A stretch of 64,000 nt of DNA. Source: Argyresthia goedartella. Its lineage: Eukaryota > Arthropoda > Insecta > Lepidoptera > Argyresthiidae. The stretch covers positions 1,302,001 to 1,366,000 of the forward strand of contig OX463829.1 in the NCBI GenBank assembly GCA_949825045.1, in the 5' to 3' direction. Each line of letters begins with the position of its first letter. Positions within the stretch are counted from its first letter, which is position 1. Made by a program: the position numbers and the translations under genes. Shown piece after piece: positions 29,821 to 39,215 of this stretch. A model generated the notes under the pieces. That model searched no databases. It was not told where the DNA came from and saw nothing but the letters and a program-made list of their open reading frames with translations.

Positions 29821-31026
29821 TTGCTAGAATTTAAAAACCCCGAGGGACAAGTGGCGAGATGGATTGAACAACTGCAGGACTATGATTTCATCATCGAACA
29901 CCGTAGTGGGAAATCACATGGAAATGCTGACGCCCTATCACGTAGACCTTGTGCGGACGACTGTAAACATTGCTCAAGACAAGAAGGCAAGGAATGTGTT
30001 CGAATGATAAGAACTGATACGGTTAGCGACGAGTGGAGTGATGAAATCATGCAGCAAGCGCAACAAGAGGACCCTGACGTGAGACCAATTTTTGATTGGA
30101 TTAATGCTGGCGCACCTAAACCAAGATGGTGCGATGTAGCTCCTATGAGTGCGGTAACAAAAAGCTACTGGGCACAATGGGATAGCTTGGTTATGCATAA
30201 TGGCATTCTATGTAGAAAATGTGAATCAACAAATGGGAAGGATGCTCACCTGCAAGTCGTTGTCCCAAAGAAAAGGGTGAAAGATGTTTTGAGAAGCTTT
30301 CACGATGGAACATCCGGTGGACACCTTGGAGTAAAAAGGACCCTAATGAAAATTCGGCAACGCTTTTATTGGATTCACTGCCGAGAAGATGTTGAAAATT
30401 GGTGTAAACGATGCACTAACTGTGCGTCATTCAAGGGACCGCATACCCGTAGCCGAGGAACACTCAAGTTGTACAACGTGGGAGCGCCTTGGGAAAGGGT
30501 TGCATTAGATGTCGCAGGACCATTCCCAGCATCGGACTCCGGAAACAAGTACATTCTTGTCGTGATGGATTACTTCACGAAGTGGCCTGAAGTATTTGCC
30601 ATTCCTAATCAAGAAGCGGTAACCATAGCTGAAAAGTTAGTCAACAAAGTATTCTGCCGGTTTGGGGTACCACTCGAAATCCACAGTGATCAAGGAAGAA
30701 TCTTCGAGTCTGCGGTCTTTCAGGAGACTTGTCGCATAATGGGAATTCATAATACGAGGACTACGGCGTATCATCCACAGTCAGATGGAATGGTTGAGAG
30801 ATTTAACCAGACACTGGAGAGACATCTAGCCAAGGTCGTTGAGAGCCATCAAAAAGATTGGGATCGGCATATCCCCCTCTTCCTGTTGTCTTATAGGTCG
30901 GCAACTCACGAAAGTACAGCGGTTACTCCAACGTATGCGAATTTTGGAAGAGAACTCCGTCTGCCTGCAGATCTCCTGACTGGACGTCCGCCCGATACAC
31001 AGGACCATCACGGAATATGCAAGTGA
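29821..31026 (+). pseudogene. pol: gypsy-1 RNase H end and integrase
   Basis: Starts with the RNase H end (HRSGKSHGNADALSR). Integrase: zinc-binding H...H...CKRCTNC (about 30300-30425), core with ALDVAGPFP, HSDQGRIFES and QSDGMVERFNQ, so the D-D-E triad is complete. Integrase joins element cDNA to host DNA. The frame shifts near 31015, separating the C-terminal part. Confidence 0.85.
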
Positions 31027-31027
31027 T

Positions 31028-31362
31028 TTGCGGGATCGGATTGATGATGTTCACAGCCTGGTACGTGAACACGGGCTCCACGCTAGCATAAAGATGAAAA
31101 CCCGATATGACCGGAAGTCTTATCAAGTGGGTTTTGAGGAAGGTTCGTTGGTGTAGCTACATAACCCTATGCGACGAGTAGGAAAGTCCCCGAAACTATC
31201 TCCGAATTGGGAAGGGCCTTACAAGGTAGTCACCAAAATAAACGACGTCACGTATCGAATCCAGCGGAATCCTCGTAGTCCGAGCAAGATTGTTCATGTT
31301 GACCGGCTGGCCAGATACCACGGAAATAATGATGCTCGGGACGAGCATGTCTTAGGAGGGGG
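31028..31362 (+). pseudogene. pol: gypsy-1 integrase C-terminal region
   Basis: After the frameshift the sequence continues with the typical tail KLSPNWEGPYKVV...IVHVDRLARYHG, the GPY/F-type domain. One TAG lies near 31154. Stop near 31384 overlaps the LTR start. Confidence 0.7.
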
Positions 31363-31365
31363 TAG
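31354..31365 (+). promoter_or_regulatory. gypsy-1 polypurine tract
   Basis: AGGAGGGGGTAG directly before the 3' LTR; expected primer site for plus-strand DNA synthesis. Confidence 0.75.
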
Positions 31366-31411
31366 TGTTTCGCCGGTAGGTTAGGTCAAAAACTTTGAAC
31401 GTCAATTTCAG

Positions 31412-31612
31412 TGCTTTAGAGGCGTTTTCAGCAGGCTGAAAAGTCATTTCAGGCCGTTTCAGAAGTTGCTCTATCACATATCTAAAGATCGAAATTTCAC
31501 CCAAGTTGCCGTCGTTTTCAGGCGCCTGAAACATGTTTTCAGTCCTTTTCAGGGCACCCTCTATCAGATGACGCCATAACCTGAAAACCCCTTTTCAGGC
31601 GTTTTCAGGACC
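31412..31612 (+). promoter_or_regulatory. Cluster of TTTCAG / CTGAAA motifs in the LTR
   Basis: About twelve TTTCAG or CTGAAA hexamers, many extended to TTTTCAGGC or palindromic CAGGCGCCTG, within about 200 bp, upstream of the TATA box. The spacing looks like an array of binding sites for one factor; the factor is not known. Confidence 0.6.
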
Positions 31613-31705
31613 CCTTAAAGGCCTCTGAAGCACAAATCGTTATATGGCGAAATATCCGGTAGAAGTGACAGAGATAGCACTACTAGAAAGAGATAGCTAT
31701 ACTCG

Positions 31706-31811
31706 GAACATTCGAGAAGTGTGTGACAGAGATAGGACTACTAGCAACATTCGAGAAGGGAGTGACAGAGAGTGCACCATTAGAGAGAGACATATATGGT
31801 CTCGAATGTTC
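31706..31811 (+). promoter_or_regulatory. Heat-shock elements in the LTR promoter
   Basis: 31706-31718 reads GAAcaTTCgaGAA, a perfect three-unit heat-shock factor site. A second copy at 31745-31757 has the first unit mutated (CAAcaTTCgaGAA). A third site at 31804-31811 has the inverted pair GAAtgTTC. All lie 70-180 bp upstream of the TATA box at about 31885. Confidence 0.7.
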
Positions 31812-32143
31812 TCGGCCCTCACGCTGGTCCTTACTAGAATATTCGCGATATGTGTGGACAATGTGTCCAGAGCGGCTCCGCGGGATATAAAAGGCGCCGA
31901 CGGCCGGCGCGAGTTAGTTACATTTTAACTGCGATCGAGTGCTAGTACAAGGATAATCGGAGATAAAGACTTCGTGTGAATAGTGAGTGCATAATTAGTG
32001 AAATAGTGTGTGTGTTTTAATTAGTGGATTTTAAGTACAGTTCGTGTGAATTGTAAGTACGTAATTTGGGTAATAAAGTAAGTGTTTTATTTAGTGGATT
32101 AATTCGTGCTTTTCTATCAAATACGAACCCCACGCTCGTAACA

Positions 32144-32285
32144 ATATTATTTATATTATGTAATATTTGTACTAGTTAAGAGATCTGAAATTCAATCGGT
32201 GGTAGTTTCTTTGCCCTTCTTCTCCCACAGTGTTCCAATGTAAAGAAGAGGCAAAAGATGACGTTTAAAAAATATATTTTAACAC
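32144..32285 (+). repeat. LINE 3' UTR relic
   Basis: Shares GCCCTTCTTCTCCCACAGTG and neighbouring bases (32210-32265) with the LINE C 3' UTR at 21208-21275. Its start coincides with the gypsy-1 LTR end, so gypsy-1 may have inserted at or beside it. Confidence 0.6.
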
Positions 32286-32875
32286 TTTGCAAGCCGAGCT
32301 TTTTGTTAGACGCATTCCCCCGTACGCCGGGAATTTTCTTCATTATTGTATATTCGATATAAAATCGTGTATACAAATCATAACTGTACTGTTAGAATGA
32401 AACTAATACTCGTTTACGTAAGTTGACTATATTGCCAGAGTGGCCGCGTGAAACAGCGCTCACTCGCCTCAAACGCCGGCGCTTTACTGACTACTACAAA
32501 ATGAACGGGACGGTCGGTCGCTCGGATCCGAGTAAAAGGCACCGCTACTATGGCTCCGATATATTTGCAGGAAATAGAGAATTTCTTATTTGAATTTGAA
32601 TTAGCATCAACTGATGGTATAACCTCCATGTGGGGTCTGAACTGATACAAGTCTCCTATTCTTTATTATCATCATCTCGTCCTGATACCACTAAGAAGGT
32701 TACAGGGCTCTCAGAACAGTTTTCTGCTTGTTCTGATCTTGGGCCATTTGCTCTAAGCTCTGCCTAATCTGAGACCGATATCCTCCATTTAATGAACTGT
32801 AAATCGTAATTCAACAGCACACAACCGAGAAAGTGTCTCATAATAGTGGCAGCAACCCCGTTTGTTTATTTGCAG
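32286..32875. other. eIF3f intron end, no supported gene
   Basis: No domain found on either strand. It ends in the acceptor TTTGTTTATTTGCAG before the exon at 32876. Confidence 0.5.
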
Positions 32876-33001
32876 ATTGTGGGCCTGCAGCTGTGCCAGA
32901 AGACGATGGCACCAGCGGGGCGCAGCCGGCAGGTGCAGCCCACAATGGACCTGGCGCAGGTCGCCGACGCCGCCAACAAGCTGTCCGGACTGCTCGACCA
33001 G
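32876..33001 (+). CDS. eIF3f: eIF3f exon: linker helix after the MPN domain
   Basis: 42 codons in phase 0: begins IVGLQLCQKT and ends ANKLSGLLDQ. This follows the YEPE of the previous exon as in animal eIF3f, where the VGLxxCxKT-type block and a helix with a run of small residues lie between the MPN core and the C-terminal helices. Acceptor TTTGCAG, donor CAG|GTAAAC at 33001/33002. The upstream intron is 16,976 bp and full of transposons. Confidence 0.92.
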
Positions 33002-34481
33002 GTAAACTTAACTCGGCTATTTTGACGAATCGTGAAAATCGCGATTCCGTATGCAATGTCCATCCGTCATACATAACGTGCCTCGATATAAACTCCGACG
33101 ACCGAGAGGGGTGATGTGTCTGTCGGTTGTCGATATGTCTGTATGTCTGGCCGTGGCACCTGTAGTGATTAAAAAAGTAAAAACATTCACTGACAAAACA
33201 CGTATAATTTATTTTAATAATAAAATCGAAAGTTTACAACAAAATATTGAATGACAACCGTGTCCAAGACCGAAAATTAAACCAGAAAAGAGATCACAAA
33301 CTGAACTTGTCTATGTCGCAAAAGAACACCGAAATTGCTGGTTCGTTTAAAATGAAATCAATACCTTCGTAACGCGCTTTTGACGCTGTATCTGACCGCT
33401 GACTTTGATCAAGACTCGACGTGAAAATGAAATGATTGTATGAGGAGGATATGAAGTGCTTATGGAATGAACGAGGGGTTATATGAATGATTGCCCAAAA
33501 GTATGCCGAAAATATCTTTGACGGTGGCGTACAAATGCCATTAGGGATTTAGATGAGGTACTGTTGAACAGACGACATAATCTTGTTCAAAGATTTAAAG
33601 TTGTCGAAAGAGTGAAGCCGCGCAGTTCAAATAAACAAAAATATGGATTGGGTCAAAAAAATACGGCATCTCCTGAAGCGACGTCCAACTTCCTCGTTCA
33701 CGTACGCCTGGCTGCCTGCGTCTGCATGCTCCAAAGCACGCCTTGGTGAGGAATACGCGTCCGCGGTGTCGGTTTCAAAAATTTGGGGTTATGGCTCGAT
33801 GCGCAGCTCTCCACCAAAAGCTACAAATAAGATATAAGATATAATGGTACCAGAATAACTCTAACAAGACCAAAATGCCACCACGGAATATAAACAACAA
33901 ATACATACCCAGATTCCTTCCAACGTCTGGCCTTTGAGTTCAGATGAAATATCGGAGAAATATCGGGAAAACGCCAGCAATATTTTAGGCCGGCATCAAT
34001 TCTTGCCCAAGGACAATTCTTCTTGCGTCAAGGCTGCCCAAAACACATTACACGACAACTCCCAACGCGAACAAAACTGGTCAAACGAGAAAAATGTGCA
34101 CCAAAATGCTTTTGACCCTAACAGCTCAATGAAAATGATTTTTTTTCAGTCCTGCCAAAACTGACAACTACCAATAAGAATCTAGAATAATTCGAACTTT
34201 CAATTTCGCATAAACTTATAAAACATCAACCAGCCTGTATTCCAATAAAATCGCAATAAAAATTAGCATTACAAAGGAGTCTTAAAACGACGTCTGCGAG
34301 TTCACGCTGCACACCCTAGCGGTCAAACGGGTGGACGGATTTTAATGCGGTTTCCTGTAGTTGGCAGTATGTTGCATATGTTTTGTTAATATCTGTTCAG
34401 TAGTTCTAAAGTTATTATATTGCCGAATCGTCAATGGCAAGCCCTGTGTGAAGGAGCTAACACAGTGTGTTGTGTCACCAG
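33002..34481. other. eIF3f intron, no recognised element
   Basis: 1480 bp without a supported gene. Short frames near 33560-33840 are unrecognised. It ends in the acceptor TTGTGTCACCAG. Confidence 0.5.
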
Positions 34482-34634
34482 GTGCTGCAGTACGTAGAAG
34501 ACGTGCTCGCTGAGAAGACGCCGGCGAACAACGAGGTGGGCCGCCAGCTGCTCGCGCTCGTCAACTCGGTGCCGAACCTCGCGGCGGACGCGTTCGCCGA
34601 CGCGTTCGCGAGCAGCATCAAGGATCTGCTCATG
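34482..34634 (+). CDS. eIF3f: eIF3f exon: C-terminal helical region
   Basis: 51 codons in phase 0: VLQYVEDVLAEKTPANNEVGRQL, then LVNSVPNL and SSIKDLLM. Matches the animal order LQYAEDVL...DNxVGRxLxxLVNxVP...NDLLMV. Donor ATG|GTGAGG at 34634/34635. Strong GC bias, with several GCG and CTC codons. Confidence 0.93.
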
Positions 34635-35435
34635 GTGAGGGACAACACATTTATATCGACTCTGCACTGTGTCTCTGTATGATTTTCTCCATAACGGACG
34701 GACCGGAACGGAGGCGGTACCTATATGCGTTTGGGGTGATAGATTGTTTGTTTGTGTGTGTATGTGTGTCCTTTACCATTTTTCTGGAAAACTACTGGAT
34801 TTAATGATTATAATTTCAGAGCAGGTTCTTAGATATGTTTTACGGTTGTAGACCTCCAGGGGGCGCTGCAGCAGCGAGGATGGTTGACGCTTAAGGGCTT
34901 CCCAGAAACTATTTAGTAATTTTTGATGCGGTTTTTTGCATTCTTTTTGCCGTAAGGGCTTGTATGTGTCGGCGGTGTTTTAAATGTTTGATATAAATTA
35001 TAATAACTTTAAAGTAAAACCTAAAAAAAACGCTACGGTTCGCAACCCTAATTCCGTAAAACAGGATCTTTTTACAGCCTCCGCTTACCGTCAGCTGGCT
35101 TTATGAATGAATTGCAAGTACGAACCTTAGGTAGAAAGTGGAAATTTTCACAGAATGTGTATTTCTGTTGCCCCTACCTACAGCAACAAATAACTACACG
35201 CAATTTAAAAAAATAGAGCTTCTATCCAATTAACGTTATTTTTGTGTTTTTTCTTGTACGTGAGTGAGCCTTACGTACTTTAGGCGTTGGTTGTTAGACA
35301 TGCGAGTGGAAGTGTTGGTAGACGTGCAAGTGGATGTGTTGGTAGACGTGCGAGTGGAAATGTTTTTAGACGTGCGACTGGAAGTCGTCACATATCGTTA
35401 GTAATATCACTAAAACTGTACAATTTCTGTCTCAG
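34635..35435. other. Last eIF3f intron, with a 24-bp tandem repeat
   Basis: No gene. A four-copy 24-bp tandem repeat (core TAGACGTGCGAGTGGA) occupies 35288-35387, with unit starts at 35295, 35319, 35343 and 35367. Acceptor TTTCTGTCTCAG before 35436. Confidence 0.8.
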
Positions 35436-35510
35436 GTGGTGACCCTGGCACAACTGATCAAGACGCAGCTGCAACTCAACGAAAAGCTGACTCTCCTCAC
35501 TGCGCAGTGA
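35436..35510 (+). CDS. eIF3f: eIF3f last exon and stop codon
   Basis: 24 residues (VVTLAQLIKTQLQLNEKLTLL) and TGA at 35508-35510. Matches the conserved eIF3f end (YLANLTQxQIALNEKL). With the other three exons it gives the last 191 residues of the protein. No AATAAA was found in the next 150 bp, so the polyadenylation site is unclear. Confidence 0.92.
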   Translation: MVTLAQLIKTQLQLNEKLTLLTAQ

Positions 35511-35627
35511 ACACGATAAATTATATGGCGTCACAAAATCTAAGTCTTGTCATTTAAAAGTGTGTCCGGTTGTGTACCCAATCCTTCAAGTCCGAATGTG
35601 TAGAACTTGTCGTGCAAATGTAATGTA

Positions 35628-36115
35628 ATGCTTGTCACGTAGGTGGGCACATCGGCTAACCGTTACACAACACTTGTTGTTGTATGCATGTCGCGTAGGT
35701 GGGCACATCGGCTAACCGTTACACAACACTTGTTGTTGTATGCATGTCGCGTAGGTGGACACATCGGCTAACCGTTACACAACACTTGTTGTTGTATGCA
35801 TGTCGCGTAGGTGGGCATATCGGCTAACAGTTACACAACACTTGTTGTTGTATGCATGTCGCGTAGGTGGACACATCGGCTAACCGTTACAAAACACTTG
35901 TTGTTGTATGCATGTCGCGTAGGTGGGCACATCGGCTAAAAGTTACACAACACTTGTTGTTGTATGCATGTCGCGTAGGTGGGCACATCGGCTAATCGTT
36001 ACACAACACTTGTTGTTGTATGCATGTCGCGTAGATGGGCACATCGGCTAACAGTTACACAAAACTTGTTGTTGTATGCATGTCGCGTAGGTGGGCACAT
36101 CGGCTAACCGTTACT
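35628..36115 (+). repeat. 56-bp minisatellite just downstream of eIF3f
   Basis: Nine unit starts at exact 56-bp steps (35641, 35697 ... 36089) with a few substitutions each. Each full unit contains ACAACACTTGTTGT, a 6-bp-arm inverted repeat, and GGTGGGCACATCGGCTAACCG. It begins about 120 bp after the eIF3f stop, so it may lie in the 3' UTR or immediately beyond. Confidence 0.95.
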
Positions 36116-36122
36116 AATTAAT

Positions 36123-36340
36123 AGTAGATTATTAACCAAGGGGATAAAGCAGTGTCTTCTGTGGCGGGTGACGATTTAAATCGCGAGCGTAACGAAGGAC
36201 TCGAGGTTTACTCCCGAGCGTAGCAAGGGTGTTAAAAGCTTAAATCACGAGCGAAGCGAGTCTTGAGTGTAGCGAGGGATTTAAGTTCACCCAAGACTAA
36301 GACACCTTTATCACCGAGGAAAATACTCTACTTTTCTTAC
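36123..36340. repeat. Imperfect fold-back (about 215 bp) with GAGCGWAGCGAG motifs
   Basis: About 60 bp at the left (AGTAGATTATTAACC..., through GATAAAG, GTGTCTT, GGGTGA to TTAAATC) reappear inverted at the right with roughly 70 percent match. The centre holds repeated CGAGCGTAACGAAGG-type motifs. It could be the terminal structure of the recombinase element next door or an independent MITE. Confidence 0.65.
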
Positions 36341-36402
36341 CATTTGCGAAAAAATTAACACAATAAAAATATGAGATAAGCCTTTATTAAAAATAATGAC
36401 AA

Positions 36403-37146
36403 TTAAAAGTAAAAGTTAACATTAGAAACATTGGTCCAATTATTGATAGAGAGAGTTATATTTTTGTTTAGTACATTTATTGTTGATGAGTTGATTTGAG
36501 TATTTCTCTGTTCTTGCGTCTGAGGAACTTGCGTTTCATTGTAGATAGTATACGTCGGAGATAGTGGTGGTGGTGCATCGTGAGTTACGGACGAAGATAA
36601 GATGCCGGAAGTTGATGGTTGTGGCTCTGATGGATTAAGTTTTATATTTTTGTTAATTGGACTGCTTAATATGGTTTTATTCGCCATTGAGCTTTCGATA
36701 TAACCCTCAGCTACTCTATCAGAGCTCCAACCACCTTGTCTTTCTATTGACGTAATATCCGCCCCTGAATCCGCCAAGAAAGTCGCCGAAGTTCTTCTAA
36801 AGCAGTGATCGGTGTAGAGTTCAACATCTTTAAGTTTTAAATATTTAGCAATTTCCTTTGGCATATTGCTAATTTTGTTTTTGCCGATGGCTTGTCGAGT
36901 ACATTTCCCATTCCGATAGTTTATAAAAAATCTATTGTTTTCCATGTTGGTGGGACGTAATGCTTGGTATTTATGAATGATTTTAGTATATTGTCCTTGT
37001 ACAATGAATGACCGATTTTTCTTTGTCTTAGTTTCCTTTACATTAATCAGCAGCTACTCACTGGAATGATTTTCAACGTCCTCCACCTTTAAGTTTACAA
37101 GTTCACATCCGCGGCAAGCACCATTGAGTCCAAAAATTAAGGCCAC
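36403..37146 (-). pseudogene. Crypton-like tyrosine recombinase, catalytic exon
   Basis: Minus-strand exon starting after an AG at 37147-37148. The first block VALIFGLNGACRGCEL carries the first catalytic Arg. LYTDHCFRRTSATFL carries the H-x-x-R pair. GGWSSDRVAEGYIESS carries the candidate nucleophile Tyr. The C-terminal 70 residues are Ser/Asn-rich. One TAG at 37054-37056 breaks the frame about 30 codons into the exon. Family role: site-specific recombination of a circular DNA intermediate by Cryptons. A host-domesticated recombinase-like gene is possible but the stop and a frameshift in the first exon argue against it. Confidence 0.75.
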
Positions 37147-37235
37147 CTATAACAAAGATAAAAAACAGGTAAATATTTAGAATAATTACCATTACTAAGA
37201 TACGAAATATTCATAGTTAAATCATGTATACTTAC
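37147..37235 (-). other. Intron of the tyrosine recombinase gene
   Basis: 89 bp, GTAAGT donor (37235 downward) and TTATAG acceptor, both in coding phase 0 with the flanking blocks. Confidence 0.65.
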
Positions 37236-37581
37236 TTTTGCGGCAGGAAAAATTTCGTCAGGAGCTTCATTAGAAATTTTTCCACAATTTCGTGAATCTA
37301 TTTATTTCAATGCTATGTTTGATGCTTATTGTAGCTTTCAGTTTTGAGTATATGCACCAAAGTGTATTCGGATTCTTTGTCTTGGATAAATAATCAAAAT
37401 AGACAAGAAGTACTGATTCTGAAATTGATAGGCCTTTCGCACTTCTCCACGTTGAAAATTCTTCATAAGTTTTTAAATAATTTTCCTTGGATTTTGTTGA
37501 AAGCAAATTATTTATAATTGCGGCAGCATTTGCACTGATGGAATCCGACAATTCACTGTCACTGTCGCTTTGATTTAACAT
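37236..37581 (-). pseudogene. Crypton-like tyrosine recombinase, N-terminal exon
   Basis: Begins with ATG at 37581 and an acidic N-terminus (SDSDSELSDS), then a SAM-like core-binding block: STKSKENYLKTYEEFSTW and YFDYLSKTKNPNTLW. A one-base insertion near 37299 shifts the frame; in the shifted frame it continues EAPDEIFPAAK to the donor. Thus one frameshift plus the stop in the next exon inactivate the gene. Confidence 0.7.
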
Positions 37582-38893
37582 CGTAATGTATTTTTTAGAA
37601 CATTAACTTATTTATAAAAATAAATTAAAATAAACATAACGTATATGTATTTGAAGAAAACAAAAACGCGGCAAATTAGACTTGGGTAACTCGAGAGTGA
37701 GATATAATATGACACACATATCGCTTGACGTCCATTATATCATATTTACATCCCAGCGATATGAATCATATCTTACTCCCCAAACAAATCTCGCTCTCTC
37801 TGCCCAGGCTACACTAAACACAGTTGTGTGAGAACAAACCAACAAAACCAGACGTCTTCCAGTTTTAAAATGTCACTATTAGGCAAACAGCAACCTTATC
37901 ACCTTAACATTTGGTCTACATTTGGTCCACATCTTGTTGGCAAATACACAATTGACCAAACCAACCACACGTATTTCAGTCTTAAATGTCACTTTTAGGC
38001 GAATAACAACCTTATCACCATAATCCTTGGTCCAAATTTGAGCCGGATATCTAGTAATAGCGATAGCGAAGGCGAACACACACTAACCGCACCGAACGGA
38101 TCGACGGCGCCGAAGGAATCTACCACGCTGCTCTCGCGCGTTGCTCTGTCGCACTCGCACGCCTCGCATGACCGGATAAGCATGGATAGGTGTGCGTTCA
38201 TCTGTACACCAGAGCGAGATTCGCGGAAACGAACACGTGGGTTTTTTCGGCTATCATCGGTTGGATTAAGATGAGCGAGAAAGAGTATGTGTTTGTCATA
38301 CTATAATAGGCATAATGTTTCCAAACGTTTGCTTATTGATTTGAATCTTATCGCATTGCAATAAGCTCGAAAAGCAATAAAAAATCTATGGGATATAACG
38401 TTCATAATAATGTATGAAGAAGCTATGGAGGCCTCAGTTCGCTGCCAAGGCAAAAGTGATCAAGGGATCGAAGCGGGCAATAAAAAGTGGTCTCTAGGTA
38501 AGTTGGTTAAGGCATAGTTCAAATGGTGAAATTAAAATGCAACTGTTGCAATTCGTTTGTTATATATTTTGTATTGAGTAGGTTATTTTTCGACACTCTT
38601 CCAACTCATCAACTCATTAAACAAATATAAGAGCCTCGTTAGATAAAAGAGTAAGAAAAAATAAGTGGGAGTTGGAGCGTTATGAGAAGCCATAGATTTG
38701 AATGAGTGAGATATGATAGAGATTAATGTGTCACCGAATCAATAGATATGAGATATGATTACTCCTGATAAAGACACACTTTGCGCAAGTCTAGCAAATT
38801 CCTAGATCCTAGACTAATATTTTTTTTGTCGGAAAAGCAAAGGCATCAAGCTCATACGGCCTCGTCGGTTTCGTAATTTTATTTAGACTTCGA
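37582..38893. other. Non-coding flank with a diverged duplication and a GC-rich patch
   Basis: TGTCACTATTAGGCAAACAGCAACCTTATCACC-type sequence near 37870 recurs near 37988 (about 118-bp spacing). 38040-38280 is GC-richer than its surroundings and may be promoter-like. A small ATG-containing open segment ends in a strong donor at 38410-38497 (listed among findings). No gene is certain. Confidence 0.5.
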
Positions 38894-38900
38894 CTTTAAA

Positions 38901-39010
38901 GATATTCTTATTAACCGAAAGGATCAAATATTTTTAATATTTTAGAGATTCTTATTAACCGAAAGGATCAAATATTTTTAATATTTGATCCTTTCGGTTA
39001 ATAAGAATCT
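38901..39010. repeat. Direct repeat plus perfect 31-bp inverted repeat with 3-nt loop
   Basis: About 40 bp (ATTCTTATTAACCGAAAGGATCAAATATT and flank) occur at 38903 and 38948 as direct repeats. The second forms arms 38946-38976 and 38980-39010 of an exact inverted repeat around TTT. It lies at the outer edge of a Copia LTR. Confidence 0.92.
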
Positions 39011-39215
39011 CCATTAGTCCTTAAGAATAACTACCTTGGACACCACTGCGTACGCAAATCATACTTTATATCAATAAATAAGCACATGAAAAATATACTT
39101 TGTTTTATTATCAATCGTGACAGACAGAAAACAAGACAGTGACAAGTAGAACACTTTCTTTTACAAATTCATTAGTCAAAGATTTTGAATAGGCATATAT
39201 AAAACTACTTTAACA
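38999..39215 (-). repeat. Copia-1 3' LTR (minus strand)
   Basis: Minus-strand LTR starting TGTTAAAGTAG at 39215, right after (overlapping) the pol stop codon. It shares about 95 bp with 41679-41773 in the same orientation. Its last 62 bp (39060-38999) are present there in inverted orientation. Confidence 0.7.

Larger units (their letters stand above)
27610..32143 (+). mobile_element. Ty3/gypsy element 'gypsy-1', 5'-truncated, decayed
   Basis: Order protease, RT, RNase H, integrase, C-terminal region, purine tract, 3' LTR. Gag and 5' LTR are missing. Frameshifts near 27820, 28110, 28330, 29750 and 31015, a TAG near 31154, and a 264-bp foreign insert in RT show it is inactive. It lies in sense orientation in the eIF3f intron. 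Confidence 0.85.
31366..32143 (+). repeat. gypsy-1 3' LTR (778 bp)
   Basis: Starts TGTT and ends AACA, directly after the polypurine tract. Contains a TTTCAG motif cluster, a heat-shock element, and a TATA box (GATATAAAAGGC near 31885) followed by a GC-rich start region and an initiator-like TTAGTTACA. The 5' LTR is absent, so age cannot be read from LTR divergence. Confidence 0.8.

Noticed and set aside
32833..33114. 93-codon frame over the eIF3f exon at 32876
   Set aside because: It reads the exon in the wrong phase; the phase fixed by the flanking exons gives the conserved eIF3f sequence.
35628..36115. CRISPR-like array (regular 56-bp spacing)
   Set aside because: The whole unit repeats with scattered substitutions; there are no unique spacers, and the context is an insect gene. 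It is a minisatellite.
37582..38300. Immune or defence gene cluster
   Set aside because: No coding domain on either strand; only a diverged duplication and a GC-richer patch.
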